64,000 nt of DNA, taken from Tretioscincus oriximinensis (Eukaryota > Chordata > Lepidosauria > Squamata > Gymnophthalmidae). Below, one piece after another: positions 10,661-21,879 of the stretch. The translations under genes and the position numbers were made by a program. The notes below the pieces were generated by a model that had not been told where the DNA came from, ran no database searches, and saw nothing but the letters and a program-made list of their open reading frames with translations. Where the stretch lies: contig JAJVDF010000189.1 in NCBI GenBank assembly GCA_022410635.1, positions 1,539,600 to 1,603,599 on the forward strand. Reading direction: 5' to 3'. Numbering within the stretch: the first letter of the stretch is position 1; each line of letters begins with the position of its first letter.

Positions 10661-12464
10661 CTATACATATACAATTCACACAAAAGATCCAGTTTACTCT
10701 ATAAATAAAAACAAAGCATTAAACTAATTTTCTAGTGTTAAGTCTTAGATATGAAAACGCATAATTAGAAAGCATTTTGTACATTTCAAACAAACGAGAA
10801 GAATCCATACCCACTTCATCCTTTCAAAAATCAGTTGAAACACATTTTCCATATTTTCCATATCTAACATGGAAAGGAAACTAATGTGGACAGCAANGGG
10901 GGAATGAAAACATCTTCCTGAAAAATAACCATTTGTATTAGGAAATAGCCATACTAGAATCTCATCTTCAATTTAATATACTAGATTGTCTCCTTAGCTG
11001 TATTGGAAGGTTACTATGTGTATAAAAATGTAGACTATTGGTTAACAATACTTTTATCTGGGAGTGTTTTTCTCCTTTTAACCAATAACTTAGTAAATTC
11101 CTTATGATGCGAAATGCTACACATTACTAAGTTTATTATTACATAATTGTAATGTATTAAAATTTTGACTGTATTCACTTAATTTTCCATTTCCTTAATT
11201 TTCTACTTTATTCTNAATTTAATTTACCAAGCATTATGTTATGCTAATCCACAGTATATTAGCACCAACAACAGGAAAAAAATGATATGTTTCCAATCAT
11301 AACTCTTTTCTTCACACCAGGGGAGCATCTTTGGCTTCTTACAAAATCTAATAAGAACGCCATTTATAAAATTACCCTCTTTGAAGGAACACAAACTGCA
11401 TCCCAATATAGATCACAGTGGAAAATTGCTCAAAATTGCACGTGAGCGTTCCTCTTTTTCCCTCTTATTTCTCTCCTTAGTGGAAAGTGTCTGATGGCAT
11501 TTTAGTTTACGGCTGCTAATAATCCCTTTGCGTATTTCACTGCTGTGTTATTTATAGCCTTCTATAAAAAGGTCTTTTACAATATTCTGCTTCTGCTGAA
11601 ATTGTGACAGATTGAAATTCTAGCTAGATATAAACAAAAGGATCCATGGTGTGTGATACATATGTGTGAGAGAGCTTTTTTTCTCTGTGTGTGTGTTGCT
11701 TCTTCACCTTAATTGATAATTTCTTATCACAAGTAGAAATCTTGCCAATTGTTTTTGCAGTGGGTTTAACTTCACGAATTGCCAAAATAAAGTTCAAGTG
11801 AGTCTTTACAAAGGAAACTGTGCTCCTTAATGGAAGGTACTTGATACACACTGTCATAAGCAACTTAACAAGAAGCCCTTGGCTCATTATGCTTCGTAAG
11901 CCTGCCCCTGAAAAGACATTTGGAGCTAGAGAAGGCTCTTGATTTTCTCTAATAAATTCCTTTTAAAACCCACTTGTTAGTCAAGCGTTGTTCACACTAA
12001 CTAGAGAAAGGCTCCTCTGTCTCAGGCATAAATTACTCTTGTGTGCCACTGTCTCTGAACAGCCCCCCAGTTATGGATTGCTTTGTTCTCAACTTGACAG
12101 GAACATAATTAGAACTGTTGATGAAATCTACCAAATTGTTCCTTCGTGGCCTCAATGGTCAGGAAATTTGGCTGAGTCGTATTTGTCACCAATGTAAAGG
12201 TTCTAAACACTTGATATTAACTATGTTATTAATGTGGCTTCTAATCGGTCCATGAATTGGTGACTCTTGAAGTGAGAGATGTGCTAATAGCACCTTGTGA
12301 TACTTTGTGTTCTCTCTAAATGTTTCCGGGGGTGGGTGGGTGGGGGAAGAGGAACAGGGTAATAAAATATGAAGCATTCTGGAAGACATACTGAATGTGG
12401 TTAGAAAAAGTTTTTGAGTTCATTAAAACAATTGCTTTATTAGCAAAATATCTAAAGCAAGCTG
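10661..12464. other. Unique sequence with a conserved-looking part
   Basis: The stretch 11390-12200 has balanced composition, no repeat similarity and many plausible factor sites ('cacgtgagcg', 'ataattagaac'). I regard it as a candidate regulatory region. No exon or ORF is convincing. Confidence 0.3.
12328..12346 (+). other. Canonical G-quadruplex motif
   Basis: Reads GGGGGTGGGTGGGTGGGGG: four G-runs with single-T loops, the arrangement that gives the most stable parallel G-quadruplexes. Confidence 0.8.
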
Positions 12465-13117
12465 ACAGATGATTGGAATATCTGGCTGGACACACATCAT
12501 GCTAATCTTGAAAGAGTTGCACTGGCTGCCAATTTGCTACCGAACACATAAGAACATAAGAAGAGCCATACTGGATAAGGCCACAGCCCATCAAGTCCAG
12601 CATTCTGTTTCACACAGAGGCCCAGCAGATGCAACTGGGCAGTCCGAACAGAGGAAGCAAAATATGCACCTTTTCATGACTCCCTGCAAACACAATTCAA
12701 GGTATTAACTTTAACCTAAAAAGCCCTAAATAACTTGGGTCCCAAATATCTACATCGTTTTCCCATATCAATCTGGTTGTGCAGATCTCCAGAGGAGGCC
12801 CTCCTGGTTGTTCAACTACTCTTGGTAAGAAAAAGAGTGGGAATATGGGATAGGGCCTTTTTCATGGTAGCCGCCAGACTATGGAATATTTTGTCCCTTG
12901 AGGTGCATCAGTTGCCAACTCTGTTGCATTCAAAAGACTCCTGAAGATGCACCTCTTTAACCTGGCGTTTGGTTGAAAAAACAACTCTCCCTTACTTACT
13001 TTTGGCTATTGTTTTAATATATTATTCTGTTTTTAATGTTAACTATCCTGAGACCTTTAGGTATAAGGCAGTAAAGAAATGTAAATAAATAAATAAAATA
13101 AAAATAAACCCAGCTCA
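12465..13117 (+). mobile_element. L2-clade LINE, 3' end, split by a CR1
   Basis: The outer parts are the C-terminal coding end and 3' UTR of an L2 LINE. The sequence 'gttgcactggctgccaattt' equals the 'HWLP' region at 16800. After the insertion at 12549-12688 it continues with 'ggtattaactttaacctaaa', frames resembling 'FFMVAARLWNILSLEVHQLPTL', then a UTR ending 'cctgagacctttaggtataa' and AAAT repeats. In the intact order it would encode the last residues of the endonuclease-reverse transcriptase polyprotein. It carries stops and an insertion and is dead. Confidence 0.82.
12549..12688 (-). mobile_element. CR1 3' fragment inserted in L2
   Basis: Reverse orientation: begins 'taagaacataagaagagcca', the complement of the TTCTTATG tail, and carries the UTR segments 'ccagcattctgtttcacac' and 'gaggcccagcagatgc'. 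The hexamer AACACA lies on both sides (12543-12548 and 12689-12694), consistent with a short target-site duplication. The interrupted L2 reads across cleanly when it is set aside. Confidence 0.85.
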
Positions 13118-13634
13118 GTTGAATGAATGAATTTTGACCAATGGAGGACTNAGGAATCAACTAATAAATATATTCAGTTTCTTCATCCCTTTTTAATGCA
13201 TTTTTTGCAAGGTTGCAATTATCTGAGGCCAGTTGAGGCAATAATCGATTCTGGCATCCCCTCCCATAGATTAAAATAATGGATGANATTTTATTTATTN
13301 ATACTTTATTTTAGTGACCCTCAGCCAATCATCTGGGGCATGTGACCCTTTTCCCACTCCCTAGCCATGACCATGTATATTTTATACTGTTCTAGGGGAG
13401 ATCCCAGTCCTTTAAAATAGATTAGTTGAGAGAGCCTCCTCCGTTGCAATAGAGTGCGGTCTCCAGCCTTCCATTCCTGTGTTGCTGTCCTCCCATCCCT
13501 CCCTCCCCACTTCCTGCCTCTTGTGCTGTTTTTCCTAACCCTCCGCTGACAAAGGAAGCTCTGGCTGGCCACCCATGGCAGTATGTTCATGCTGTGAGTG
13601 CAGGCATGTCCATTTAACACCCCTCCAAGCTGGA
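13118..13634. other. Unique sequence, partly pyrimidine-rich
   Basis: No gene. A C/T-rich stretch at 13490-13530 and a higher GC content from 13430 to 13620 suggest an unrecognised old repeat, but I cannot name one. Confidence 0.4.
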
Positions 13635-13900
13635 GGTTCTTATATACTCCACTTTTCTCACCTTTAAAAGGGACTCAAAGCGGCTTACAAGGGTATTTTA
13701 CCCAAAGGCTTACATTCTATTTTCCCCACCAGGCTGTGGTAGTTTCCACATATCTACTTGCAGTTAGTTGCAATTTCTTGCAATTCATGCTTTTAAATAG
13801 CTGGGTTAGCTAGAGCTACAGGCTAGTGGAAGGTGTTCACCCCTTCCCACATCTGACACAGGGCTTCGAGACCCAGATGAGAGACACTATCATTATTTGT
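13635..13900 (-). mobile_element. tRNA-headed SINE, minus orientation
   Basis: Complement of the family at 17468. From left to right: 'ccacttttctcacctttaaa', 'gcggcttacaagggtatttt', 'ggcttacattctattttccc', 'tgcaatttcttgcaattcat', and the box B region as 'gggcttcgagacccagatga'. The outermost head and most of the pyrimidine tail are lost. Confidence 0.85.
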
Positions 13901-14127
13901 TTTGTTATGTATAAAATGTGAAAAAGCTGGAGAGTAGGCAATACAAGACAAAGATGTAGGATGGATTCTGCTGAAGATGATCCTATAAGCTGGGTTGCTT
14001 GCTTTTCTGGCATATAAAGCCATCTAACAAATGTTCTTATTTGTTAGGTAATGTACCCTGTTGTGTATCTTAGGTTAAGAAAAATATTTTAATCATTTAA
14101 AAAATATAATCTTACTGTACACCTAAA

Positions 14128-14275
14128 GGTAGAGAAAAAATGTTTTCTCTATCACACAATACTAGGACCAGAGGGCACGCCTTGAAACTGATGGGCAGAA
14201 AGGTGAGAACAGATAAGGGAAAGTATTTTTTCACCCAGAGGGTCATCGGCCTGTGGAATTTACTTCCTACTGCTT
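14128..14275 (+). mobile_element. CR1 ORF2 C-terminal fragment
   Basis: Encodes MFSLSHNTRTRG followed by LKLMGRKVRTDKG and YFFTQRVIGLWNLLP, the C-terminal signature of CR1-type polyproteins (compare 48828-49043). It breaks after LLP where an unrelated hairpin-forming sequence begins. Confidence 0.88.
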
Positions 14276-14447
14276 ACAAAGTTAAATTTCATGAAATTAG
14301 AAAGCTTAAAGTCCAATGTAAATAAAACGTAAATAACAAATGTTAATACTGTTCAAATCGGGAAATCCTGAAATTTAACTTTGTAGAACAGTAAATAAAT
14401 TTTCTATGGAAGTTCAAAGTGTGTATTTTTTTGAAGCACCCTGTATA
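14270..14447. mobile_element. Small inverted-repeat element, mariner-like end
   Basis: A 17 bp sequence, 'tacaaagttaaatttca' near 14275, recurs as its exact complement near 14370-14386. The right boundary 'gaagcaccctgta' reads, on the other strand, as 'tacagggtgcttc', similar to mariner-type termini. It sits where the CR1 reading stops. I infer a short DNA-transposon derivative; the left outer terminus is not seen. Confidence 0.4.
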
Positions 14448-15255
14448 TAAAAAACAGAATGAGTTAAAAACAGATTAAAAGTCTTAAAACAATAACGGTG
14501 CTTGTATAGGGCAGGGATTTTGTTTGCTGATCCAAAAACTAGGGTAATGAATTGTGTCTTCACTTGTCATTCAGATTCATATGTGAAGGATGTCTGATGC
14601 AGCTCAGAAGACCTATTCCATAGCCTGGGAGTTAATGATGAAGAATGCCATCTGACACATCACCACTCCTGAAAGGGAGGCCTCATCAAAGGCCTTACCA
14701 AAGGATCAGAACTTGGCCAGCTCTGTATGTGCTGAATTGAATCACAATAGTTTTAGTGCAGCATTTTGTTTTGATATTGACCAGTAAATTCCGCTAGTAG
14801 ATATTCTGATAATGCTTAACAGATAATACCCTGGGAAAATGTTGCCTACATTTATAGTCCCGATATCCACATATATAACACAAATAGTAGCCATCAGTGC
14901 ATAATCCAGTCCTGTTTTAATGTTCTTCAAGTTGGAATATAAGACAGAGACTTGTATTCTATGTATTAACTACTTGTGTGTAGTTAACTGAATATTTATA
15001 ATGTAAAATTATATTTGCTTAATTAACAACTGGCAATATTTGGTACAAGCAGTGTGTTCTGTTATTTGCTGTTGTTCAAACTGCAGACTAACTTTCTGTT
15101 TAGGGATACATTCTTTATAGGTCATTATAGTATGTTTGTGTGAGAGAATGGAAAAACAGCTCAGTTTATTAGAACTTAATAACTTCCTCTACTTACCTTT
15201 CCCCAGTATTACTGCTTACACTAGAAAAACATTGGAATGACACCATATAGCACTA
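14448..15255. other. Unique sequence, no gene
   Basis: AT-rich; no element or gene recognised. Confidence 0.55.
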
Positions 15256-16837
15256 ATGCGTAAATCCCAACAAGAGTCTGACTGAACACGGGTTAGAGCA
15301 CATTATCGTCCCTACCAGATGGCGGTGATGGCAGCAAAAAGGAACTATTTCTCTGCTACCATTGCGTCCTCGAGTAGTTGTCCAGCAGAGCTCTTTTGAG
15401 TGATAAATGGCCTGATAAGATCCAGCCCGAGAATTCAAGGGCATATGCCATCCAATATCTGCTGTGACAAATTTGCAAGGCGCTTTGAGGGCAAAGTTGC
15501 TCAGATTCGTGTGGGATTGGATGCCGCTCTTGTGAATAGCTAGGAGGAAGTGTCCAGAGAACCGTCTGGTCCTGTTATCTTGGATCACTTTAAATTGTTG
15601 TGCCCTGATGATGTGGACAAGCTGCTTGTTGGGGTTCGGCCAACATCTTGCCCTCTGGATCTTTGCCCTTCCTGGCTGATAAAAGCCAGTCAGCAGGATA
15701 TGACCGGGTGGGTCCAGGCAATAGTGAATGCTTCTTTGAGGGATGCGGTGGTCCTACTGGCTCTTAAAGAGGCAGTGGTGCGCCCTTTCCTCAAGAAGCC
15801 TTCCCTGGACCCAGAAGAATTAAACAACTACCACCCGGTGGCTAACATACCCTTCCTGGGCAAGGTTCTGGAGAGGGCCGTGGCTGTTCAACTACAGGCA
15901 TGTTTGGAAGAAACGAATTATCTAGACCCATTTCAATCTGGCTTCAGGCCTGGTCATAGCACGGAAACCACCTTGGTCGCCCTGGTTGATTNCCTTCTCT
16001 GGGAGAGGGACAGGGGCAATGCATNCCTGTTGGTCCTCCTGGACCTCTCAGTGGCTTTTGATACCATTGACCATGGTATCCTCCTGGAGAGGCTACAGAG
16101 TTTAGGAGTTGGTGGCAAAGCATTTCAGTGGTGAGAATGGTGGTGGGGGTGTCTTGCTCGACACCCTGGGAGCTCACTTGTGGAGTTCCTCAGGGTTCGA
16201 TCCTCTCCCCCATGCTGTTCAACATCTATATGAAGCCACTGGGAGAGTTCATCAGGAGATTTGGAGTAAAGTGTCATCAATACGCAGATGATACTCAGCT
16301 CTATCTCTCTGTTCCATCTGAATCAGGAGTGGCGGTTGAAGTGCTTGACAGGTGCCTGAAGGCAGTGATGAGCTGGATGGGGGCCAATAAATTGAAGCTG
16401 AATTCAGACAAGACAGAGGTGCTGTGTGTCTCTGCATCCCAGGTCCATGAAGTGAGTAGGCACCCTGTCCTGGATGGGGTTGAATTGCCCTATAAGGGAT
16501 GGGTGNGAAATCTAGGAGTGCTTCTGGATCCTTTGCTGATTCTTGAAGATCAGGTGGAGGTGGTGGCCAGGAGCGCCTACTTCCAGCTAAGTCTGGTCTG
16601 CTAGTTGCGGCCACTTCTGGTCAGGGATGATCTGGCCACAGTGATCCATGCTCTGGTAACTTCCAGGTTAAACTATTGTAATGCACTCTATATGGGGCTG
16701 CCCTTGAAAACGGTTCAGAAGCTGCAGCTGGTGCAGAATGCACAGCTAGACTGCTGGCCGGTTCAGCTGGCCAGACACACATCACGCTGAACCTGAAAGA
16801 ACTGCATTGGCTGCCAGTTTGCTACCGAGCCCAATTC
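15256..16837 (+). mobile_element. L2-clade LINE reverse transcriptase, broken
   Basis: The most readable protein fragment of the window. The enzyme copies its own RNA into DNA at a nicked target. Region 15550-16134 encodes the linker and N-terminal RT: 'HPVANIPFLGKVLERAV', then 'FQSGFRPGHSTETTL', then motif A '[15 protein letters not shown]' (about 16037-16075). A frameshift near 16130 shifts to 16128-16604: 'CGVPQGSILSPMLFNIYM', then motif C YADDTQLYL at about 16281, and 'NKLKLNSDKTEVL'. After a stop it continues at 16605 with 'SRLNYCNALYMGLPLKT' and HWLP-like DNA. Both catalytic motifs survive, but two frame breaks, stops and n bases (15992, 16025, 16506) make it inactive. The endonuclease domain and 5' end are missing. 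Clade assigned from the FDTIDH and YADDTQLY style. Confidence 0.9.
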
Positions 16838-16872
16838 AACAGGGCTCCTCAAATGTTCTTATGTTCTTAAAA
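16838..16872 (+). mobile_element. CR1 3' tail fused to the L2
   Basis: After the L2 phrase 'gagcccaattcaac' the sequence becomes 'agggctcctcaaatgttctt' and 'atgttctta', the terminal piece of CR1 (compare 55808-55835 and 60400-60430). Same orientation as the L2. Only about 35 bp. Confidence 0.7.
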
Positions 16873-16894
16873 AAGAACATTACTGAGAACTGTN

Positions 16895-17310
16895 TAAAGC
16901 CCTAATAAAGAGAAATGTTTTTAATTGAGATTTGAAGGTCATAAAGTGGGAGACGAACAAAGATGGACAGGAATTGAGTTCCATAGATAAGGAGCAAGAA
17001 GAGAAAACGGGTGAAGACAAGACCAGGATGAACAGACTCTAGATGCCAAGACTGAGCAGAATGGAGAACGTAGGGTGACTGATAGTAAAAAACAAGATAT
17101 GGAGGGGCAAGATCATGGAGAGCCCCAAAAGTCAAAACTAAAATCTTTAACAGAATTCTGTAAGAGATGGGGAGCCAGTGAAGAAGTTTAAGTGCTGAAG
17201 CTCTTCTGTTTCTTCTTTGAGAAATGTTGAAAGTTGTACACTGTAAAAGCAATGACATTGGTGCTGCACTCCAAATTATATGAAGATTATGTGGTTGGTT
17301 GTGGTTCACA
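16895..17310 (-). mobile_element. L2-clade LINE, C-terminal fragment
   Basis: On the minus strand it reads 'ALKLLHWLPISYRILLKIL', then 'TFGALHDLAPPYL' and later 'ESVHPGLVFTRFL'. These are the post-RT C-terminal motifs of L2-like elements. Probably the same subfamily as 21880-22615, differing from the 15256 copy. Only the C-terminus is present; frame breaks exist. Confidence 0.78.
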
Positions 17311-17324
17311 TAGATTTTTTTCTT

Positions 17325-17440
17325 TCTTTCTTTATACTTATACCACTTCTACTATACTTGAAGGTCTTAGGGTTTCTAGCAATAAAACCAACAGTACAAA
17401 ATTGATATATTAAAAACAGTAGCAAAACAATAGCTAAAAT
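17325..17440 (-). mobile_element. L2-type LINE 3' UTR, minus orientation
   Basis: 'atacttataccacttctact' followed by 'acttgaaggtcttagggttt' and 'caataaaaccaacagtacaa' is the complement of the shared L2 3' core. Its orientation matches the neighbouring minus-strand L2 fragment, but a UTR to the left would be expected, so it may be a separate insertion. Confidence 0.5.
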
Positions 17441-17467
17441 TTCAGGGTTGGTAACATGCATTATAAT

Positions 17468-17815
17468 TGGGCACGAATAGCTCAGTCAGGCATGAATGCC
17501 TCAGTCAGTAAGAAGATGGTCTCTCATCTTCAAGATCGGATTTTGAAGCCCTATGTCGGATGTGGGAAGGGGTGAGAACCTTCTACTAGCTTGTAGCTCT
17601 AGTCAACATTGCTATTTGAAAGCAAGAATTGCAAGAAATTGCAACTAGATAAATGGGAACCTTCACAGCCTGGTGGGGAACATAGAATGTAAGCCTTCAG
17701 GCAAAAAATACCCTTGTCAGCTGCTTTGAATCCCTTTGGGTGAGAAAAGTGGTATAAGAACCCAGTTCTTCTTCTTCTTCGTCTTCGTCTTCTTCGTTGT
17801 CTTTTTCTTCTAACA
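17468..17815 (+). mobile_element. tRNA-headed SINE with (CTT)n tail, full length
   Basis: Near-complete copy. The head has 'aatagctcagtcagg' (box A-like) and 'gatcggattttgaagccct' (box B-like, GGTTCGA-derived), the layout of a polymerase III promoter from a tRNA gene. The body has 'cttctactagcttgtagctc', 'tagataaatgggaacc', 'gtaagccttcaggcaaaa' and 'cctttgggtgagaaaagtgg'. It ends in CTTCTT/CGT repeats. About 345 bp, longer than simple tRNA-SINEs. A small duplication of the head ('cagtcaggcatgaatgcct') is visible. Confidence 0.85.
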
Positions 17816-20800
17816 CTAAATTATTCTACTTAACAAAATGATTTCACTTTGCAATTCAAAGGTATATTAAGTTTTATTAAAATACTGGTTTATTTTATCA
17901 TTAAAGTCCACAAATATTTCTCAGAGGTCAACAGACTTAAAAAAATTAAAAAAGCAGGCTGCGATCAAAATGGAGCCCATTAATTTGGTTAATATGAGTT
18001 CACTTACACCATCAGTTGTGTAAAGCATATGCTCCTAGATGCTTATAGTGGAAATGATGATTCACAGTTAATCGCTATGAGAAATAGCTTACCACTTCAT
18101 AAACTCTATGAAAGACTGTTTTCTTTTTCAAACATTTAAATTACTCAGGCATTTTATGCATTAAACCCAATTATAACTAATAGTATTTCAGAGAATTTAA
18201 AAAGCTGGTTCTTGCACAGTAAGTACTTTGACACATTTAATCACAGAGCAGTTGGCTCCACTGTGGCCCACTGCNTTTGAACTCACTCTCTTAGGTCATG
18301 ATCCTATGGATACTTGTTTAAAATTTATTCAGTTTTAATCGAAATGAACATGCGTAGGAAGAATGTGCACTTTTGATAACATGCATTTCCTTTGGATAGT
18401 CTTTGCATTTTTAAAACAATGAGGGAGAGAGTGAGAGAGAAGGAGAAAGAGAGAGAATAACTACTTGGGCAATAAACAGGAAAAATCTTCTTAGGGATGA
18501 GCTTGCAGGGAAAAACTAGCTGACAGCAGAAGAGGGAACTCCTGCTGCCTTTAAAATTTATTTCTCCTAAAATAACTATGGCTACTGCAAAACCACACTC
18601 ATAGAAACTGACTTGGTATATACTATAAGGCCTTGAGATGTTTGTTGTACAATAGCTAGAAATGTCCCAGTTGGCCCCGAGACTATTAAATTGTTAGTGA
18701 CCAACATTTGCCAAGCAAAGTCTTACTTATCTATGGCTCCTTCTTGCTAAATATTCAAAGTTCAAGGGCTTGTTTGCTTTAGTTAAGTGCTTTGAAGTGC
18801 TTCAAAAGGCACTAGTCCTATTATGTAAGCAAATACAGAAACTGTTAATCACTGTTGACCATTAAAAGTGATTTACTTAATGGCTTGCGCTGTATTAATT
18901 CATGTTTTAGAAAGTGTGGTAACAAAACACAACTTTTCACCCTCTGTCTTCCCCTCAAAAGCAATATAAATAATAAATTTGTAGTTCAAGTATTAATAGA
19001 TAATTCACAAGAAAGGACCAACCATTATCAGGTGCCATTAAACGGAGCTGAAGACTGTAGGGTAAAATGGACATCATTCTTACTCTTCAATCTCAATGAA
19101 ATCTCTTGAAATTGTTCTGGAGTCCTGCCCCAGTGTGCTACCTACTTTAGATATCTTTGTAAATGTAAAAGACCTTTTCCAGTGAAATTACAAAAAAATG
19201 ATTTTAAAATCTGGAATACCCCAATTGTGGGTCAATGCATACATAACCTCATCCTCTTGCAAACAAACCATTAGAAACCCTTAAATCCATGTGGAACAGA
19301 CAAGATGACTAATCAGGAAGTAAATGTTGAGCATGCTCATCAATCAGGACTCTTGTACTGGTGTGCAGGAAAACTAACCAGGAAGAAAAAACTGAGCATA
19401 CTCAGCATGCGATGCTGCATTTTCTTGTGGTTCTCATGGTATCCTGGAAAATTCCATTAAGGACAGGTACACATAGAAGGCTTCATGCCTCCTCAGTGGC
19501 AAAGGGTCAGTAACATATTTTGCAAAGAATCAGGAACATCATATTCCGGAGCGAAGGAGCTTTTTTCTGGATAGCTTATAAAAAACTCGGTTAGCACATG
19601 GAGCACGGCAACCCTTGTGTCCCTGCAGCCACAAAAAGTGCACAAAAGGAAAGGTGCACTTGTTTTCTAAAGTACTGAATTTATTTACACTCTTAAAAAG
19701 AGAATGTGCACCATGAAACACCTGTTTGTTTGGTTCCATTGCAAGTGTTCATGTTTGTGTTTAAATGCATTCAAAAGAAAAAAGGAAATCTTTCCATTGA
19801 AAAAGCTTTTTCAAAGGACAAAGCCATCATGAACACAAAATGTTTGATTGCATGTTTGCAAACAGGAAACTGGTTTCTAGACATGCAAATTACTTCATGT
19901 TCGATTCAGTGCAATCATACATGAATATGAACTTTTCAAATGCTTTTTGGAACTCCAAACAAGCTTTTCCCTCTTTTTCCCTTGAAGCTTTATTACAACT
20001 TGGTAGAAATAAACATACCATGTATAAAACAATGGCATAGTCTGGGAACTGACACTTTTGTATCTCTGTGGAAAGCCCTGGTCATCTCTTCGTTTCACCT
20101 ATTTGGTGTAGCAAGTGGCTGGTTTGAGGGTGAGAAGTGCATACTACAATGGTATTAGGGTATTGACCTAGTTGATTTGAGAGATATTTTTCAATCCAGA
20201 AAGTCTATTAAATATAAGTGTACCAAGCAAGCATATTACACTCTTCTTTTCTCCANTACTAGTGGATATGTAACTATTCTTCTCATGCACATTATGAGTA
20301 ATTTTGATTGAAGTCAGCCCATCTGAACCTTGAGGTGAATGCACTTGGGCTCTTACAAGGATTTTATTATCTGAAGATCTGAGGTCTGATGAACAGCTTA
20401 AAAGGATCTTTGCTGTTTCTTTATACTGTGGCAGTAATGATATTCAAAGCAGTTTGGGGGAGGGGAGAGACATCCCTTAAGGTCTGATAGCAAAGTACTC
20501 CATCTGAGATTATCCTGATCCAGACAGAGAAGCTGTGTTAGCGCCGTGTTGGAGAAATACATACCAAATCAGTTGCAGAACCACTTTGAATGGCAAGAAC
20601 TGTGAGCTGAAGGAGTTAACCTCAGCCCTTACAGCTAGAATTAGATAATTTGGCATCTCTTCCTGGATGAGATCAGTTATTGGAAACCTGATATGCATAT
20701 AGTTTTCTTTTATGTGATTCAGATACTGCACGCAAGTCCCAGAAAAAGAGTTACAGGACAATAAATTAGCCCTATAGCTAATCTAAATGCGATTTCTAAA

Positions 20801-21879
20801 AAAAGAAGCATGACGTATCTTGCAAATAGTGAGACATTACTTAACTTGAAACTACTTTTGTCAAATTTAATCAAGGCCAAAAAGTCACCTTTTTAAACAT
20901 TAGCTGGGACATCAATCAGGGATAGCAAAACTTTTTATTAGAGAAGGGAGGGGGGGAGGCATAATCCAAAGCAGGCAAAGCTGAGCTAGGTGAAGAATTC
21001 TCTCAAATATTTTCTATATAGATTTCCTGAGGTTGATGGTCTATAAGATCCCGAGGGGCCGAAGCAGCAGCATTTTTTGCATAGGCTCCCTGCACTGAGA
21101 TGCTATTTTATACATGGAGATAAATGGTTGNCAAAAGCATGACCAGGTGTGCTAAATTGGCATCCTAAAGGTCATTCCTAAGTTTTAGTCCACTTTCAGT
21201 CCACATCTACACATCAACAATGTGGCAAACTCTTTTCTTTTGGCATTCACTAACTCAGAAAACCCACCTTTGATTTAGATAAATACGGAAAGAAAATTGC
21301 TATTCATCTTGCTTCCATGGTCTTTCATTCTGAAGATGGTCCAAAGCTGGTCTAAGACTTATAGTAGGTGTGACTGAAGTATTATAGGAAATTGTCTTTC
21401 CATGAAGCTGTCAGCTATCTAACCAATTGAACAGAGGATGGGACTAAAATGCTAATTGCTCAGAATTGTCTTTTAGTGAATTATCTCATAGCTCAATATT
21501 ATTTATAGATAGTAATAGCTAATCAAGGTTCCAGGCAATACAATCTTCTAGCTCTGTCCAGAAAAACTGGAAATAGAATAGTTTTTTATACACAAAGCAG
21601 GTAGACTGGTCTTCATAAAATACTCCTGCAAAGATGTTTGAANTAGTTCTGAGTATGAAAGTATAGATTGGATGAACAATCATGACTTGAATTGCTGCAG
21701 AATATGTTCGGCATAATTTGGATTGTACATAGTTGCCTGCTGAGGAAAGCATCTTAAGGAAAGGACTACATAGACATGATTATAGGGTAAACTGGGAAAG
21801 AGTACATCTTCATTTCACCAGCAGAAAATAGACTACACACTCTGGGGAGCCATAAGCTTTACACACACACATTTGTATT
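17816..21879. other. Unique sequence, largest quiet block of the left half
   Basis: Holds a GA-rich tract at 18421-18456, a degenerate tandem duplication at about 19308-19410, and a G-rich run near 20945-20958. No gene or transposon recognised. Overlapping short frames on both strands at 19700-20160 show no domain. Confidence 0.5.
19308..19410. repeat. Degenerate tandem duplication
   Basis: 'ctaatcaggaagtaaatg' plus 'gagcatgctca' near 19308 recurs near 19375 as 'ctaaccaggaagaaaaaa' plus 'gagcatactca', a unit of about 66 bp. Confidence 0.5.

Noticed and set aside
16252..16614. 120-codon minus-strand frame
   Set aside because: Antisense shadow of the L2 reverse transcriptase.
17468..17545. 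Possible genuine tRNA gene
   Set aside because: The box A/B-like segment lacks a foldable cloverleaf and is the head of a repeated SINE with the same body in several copies.
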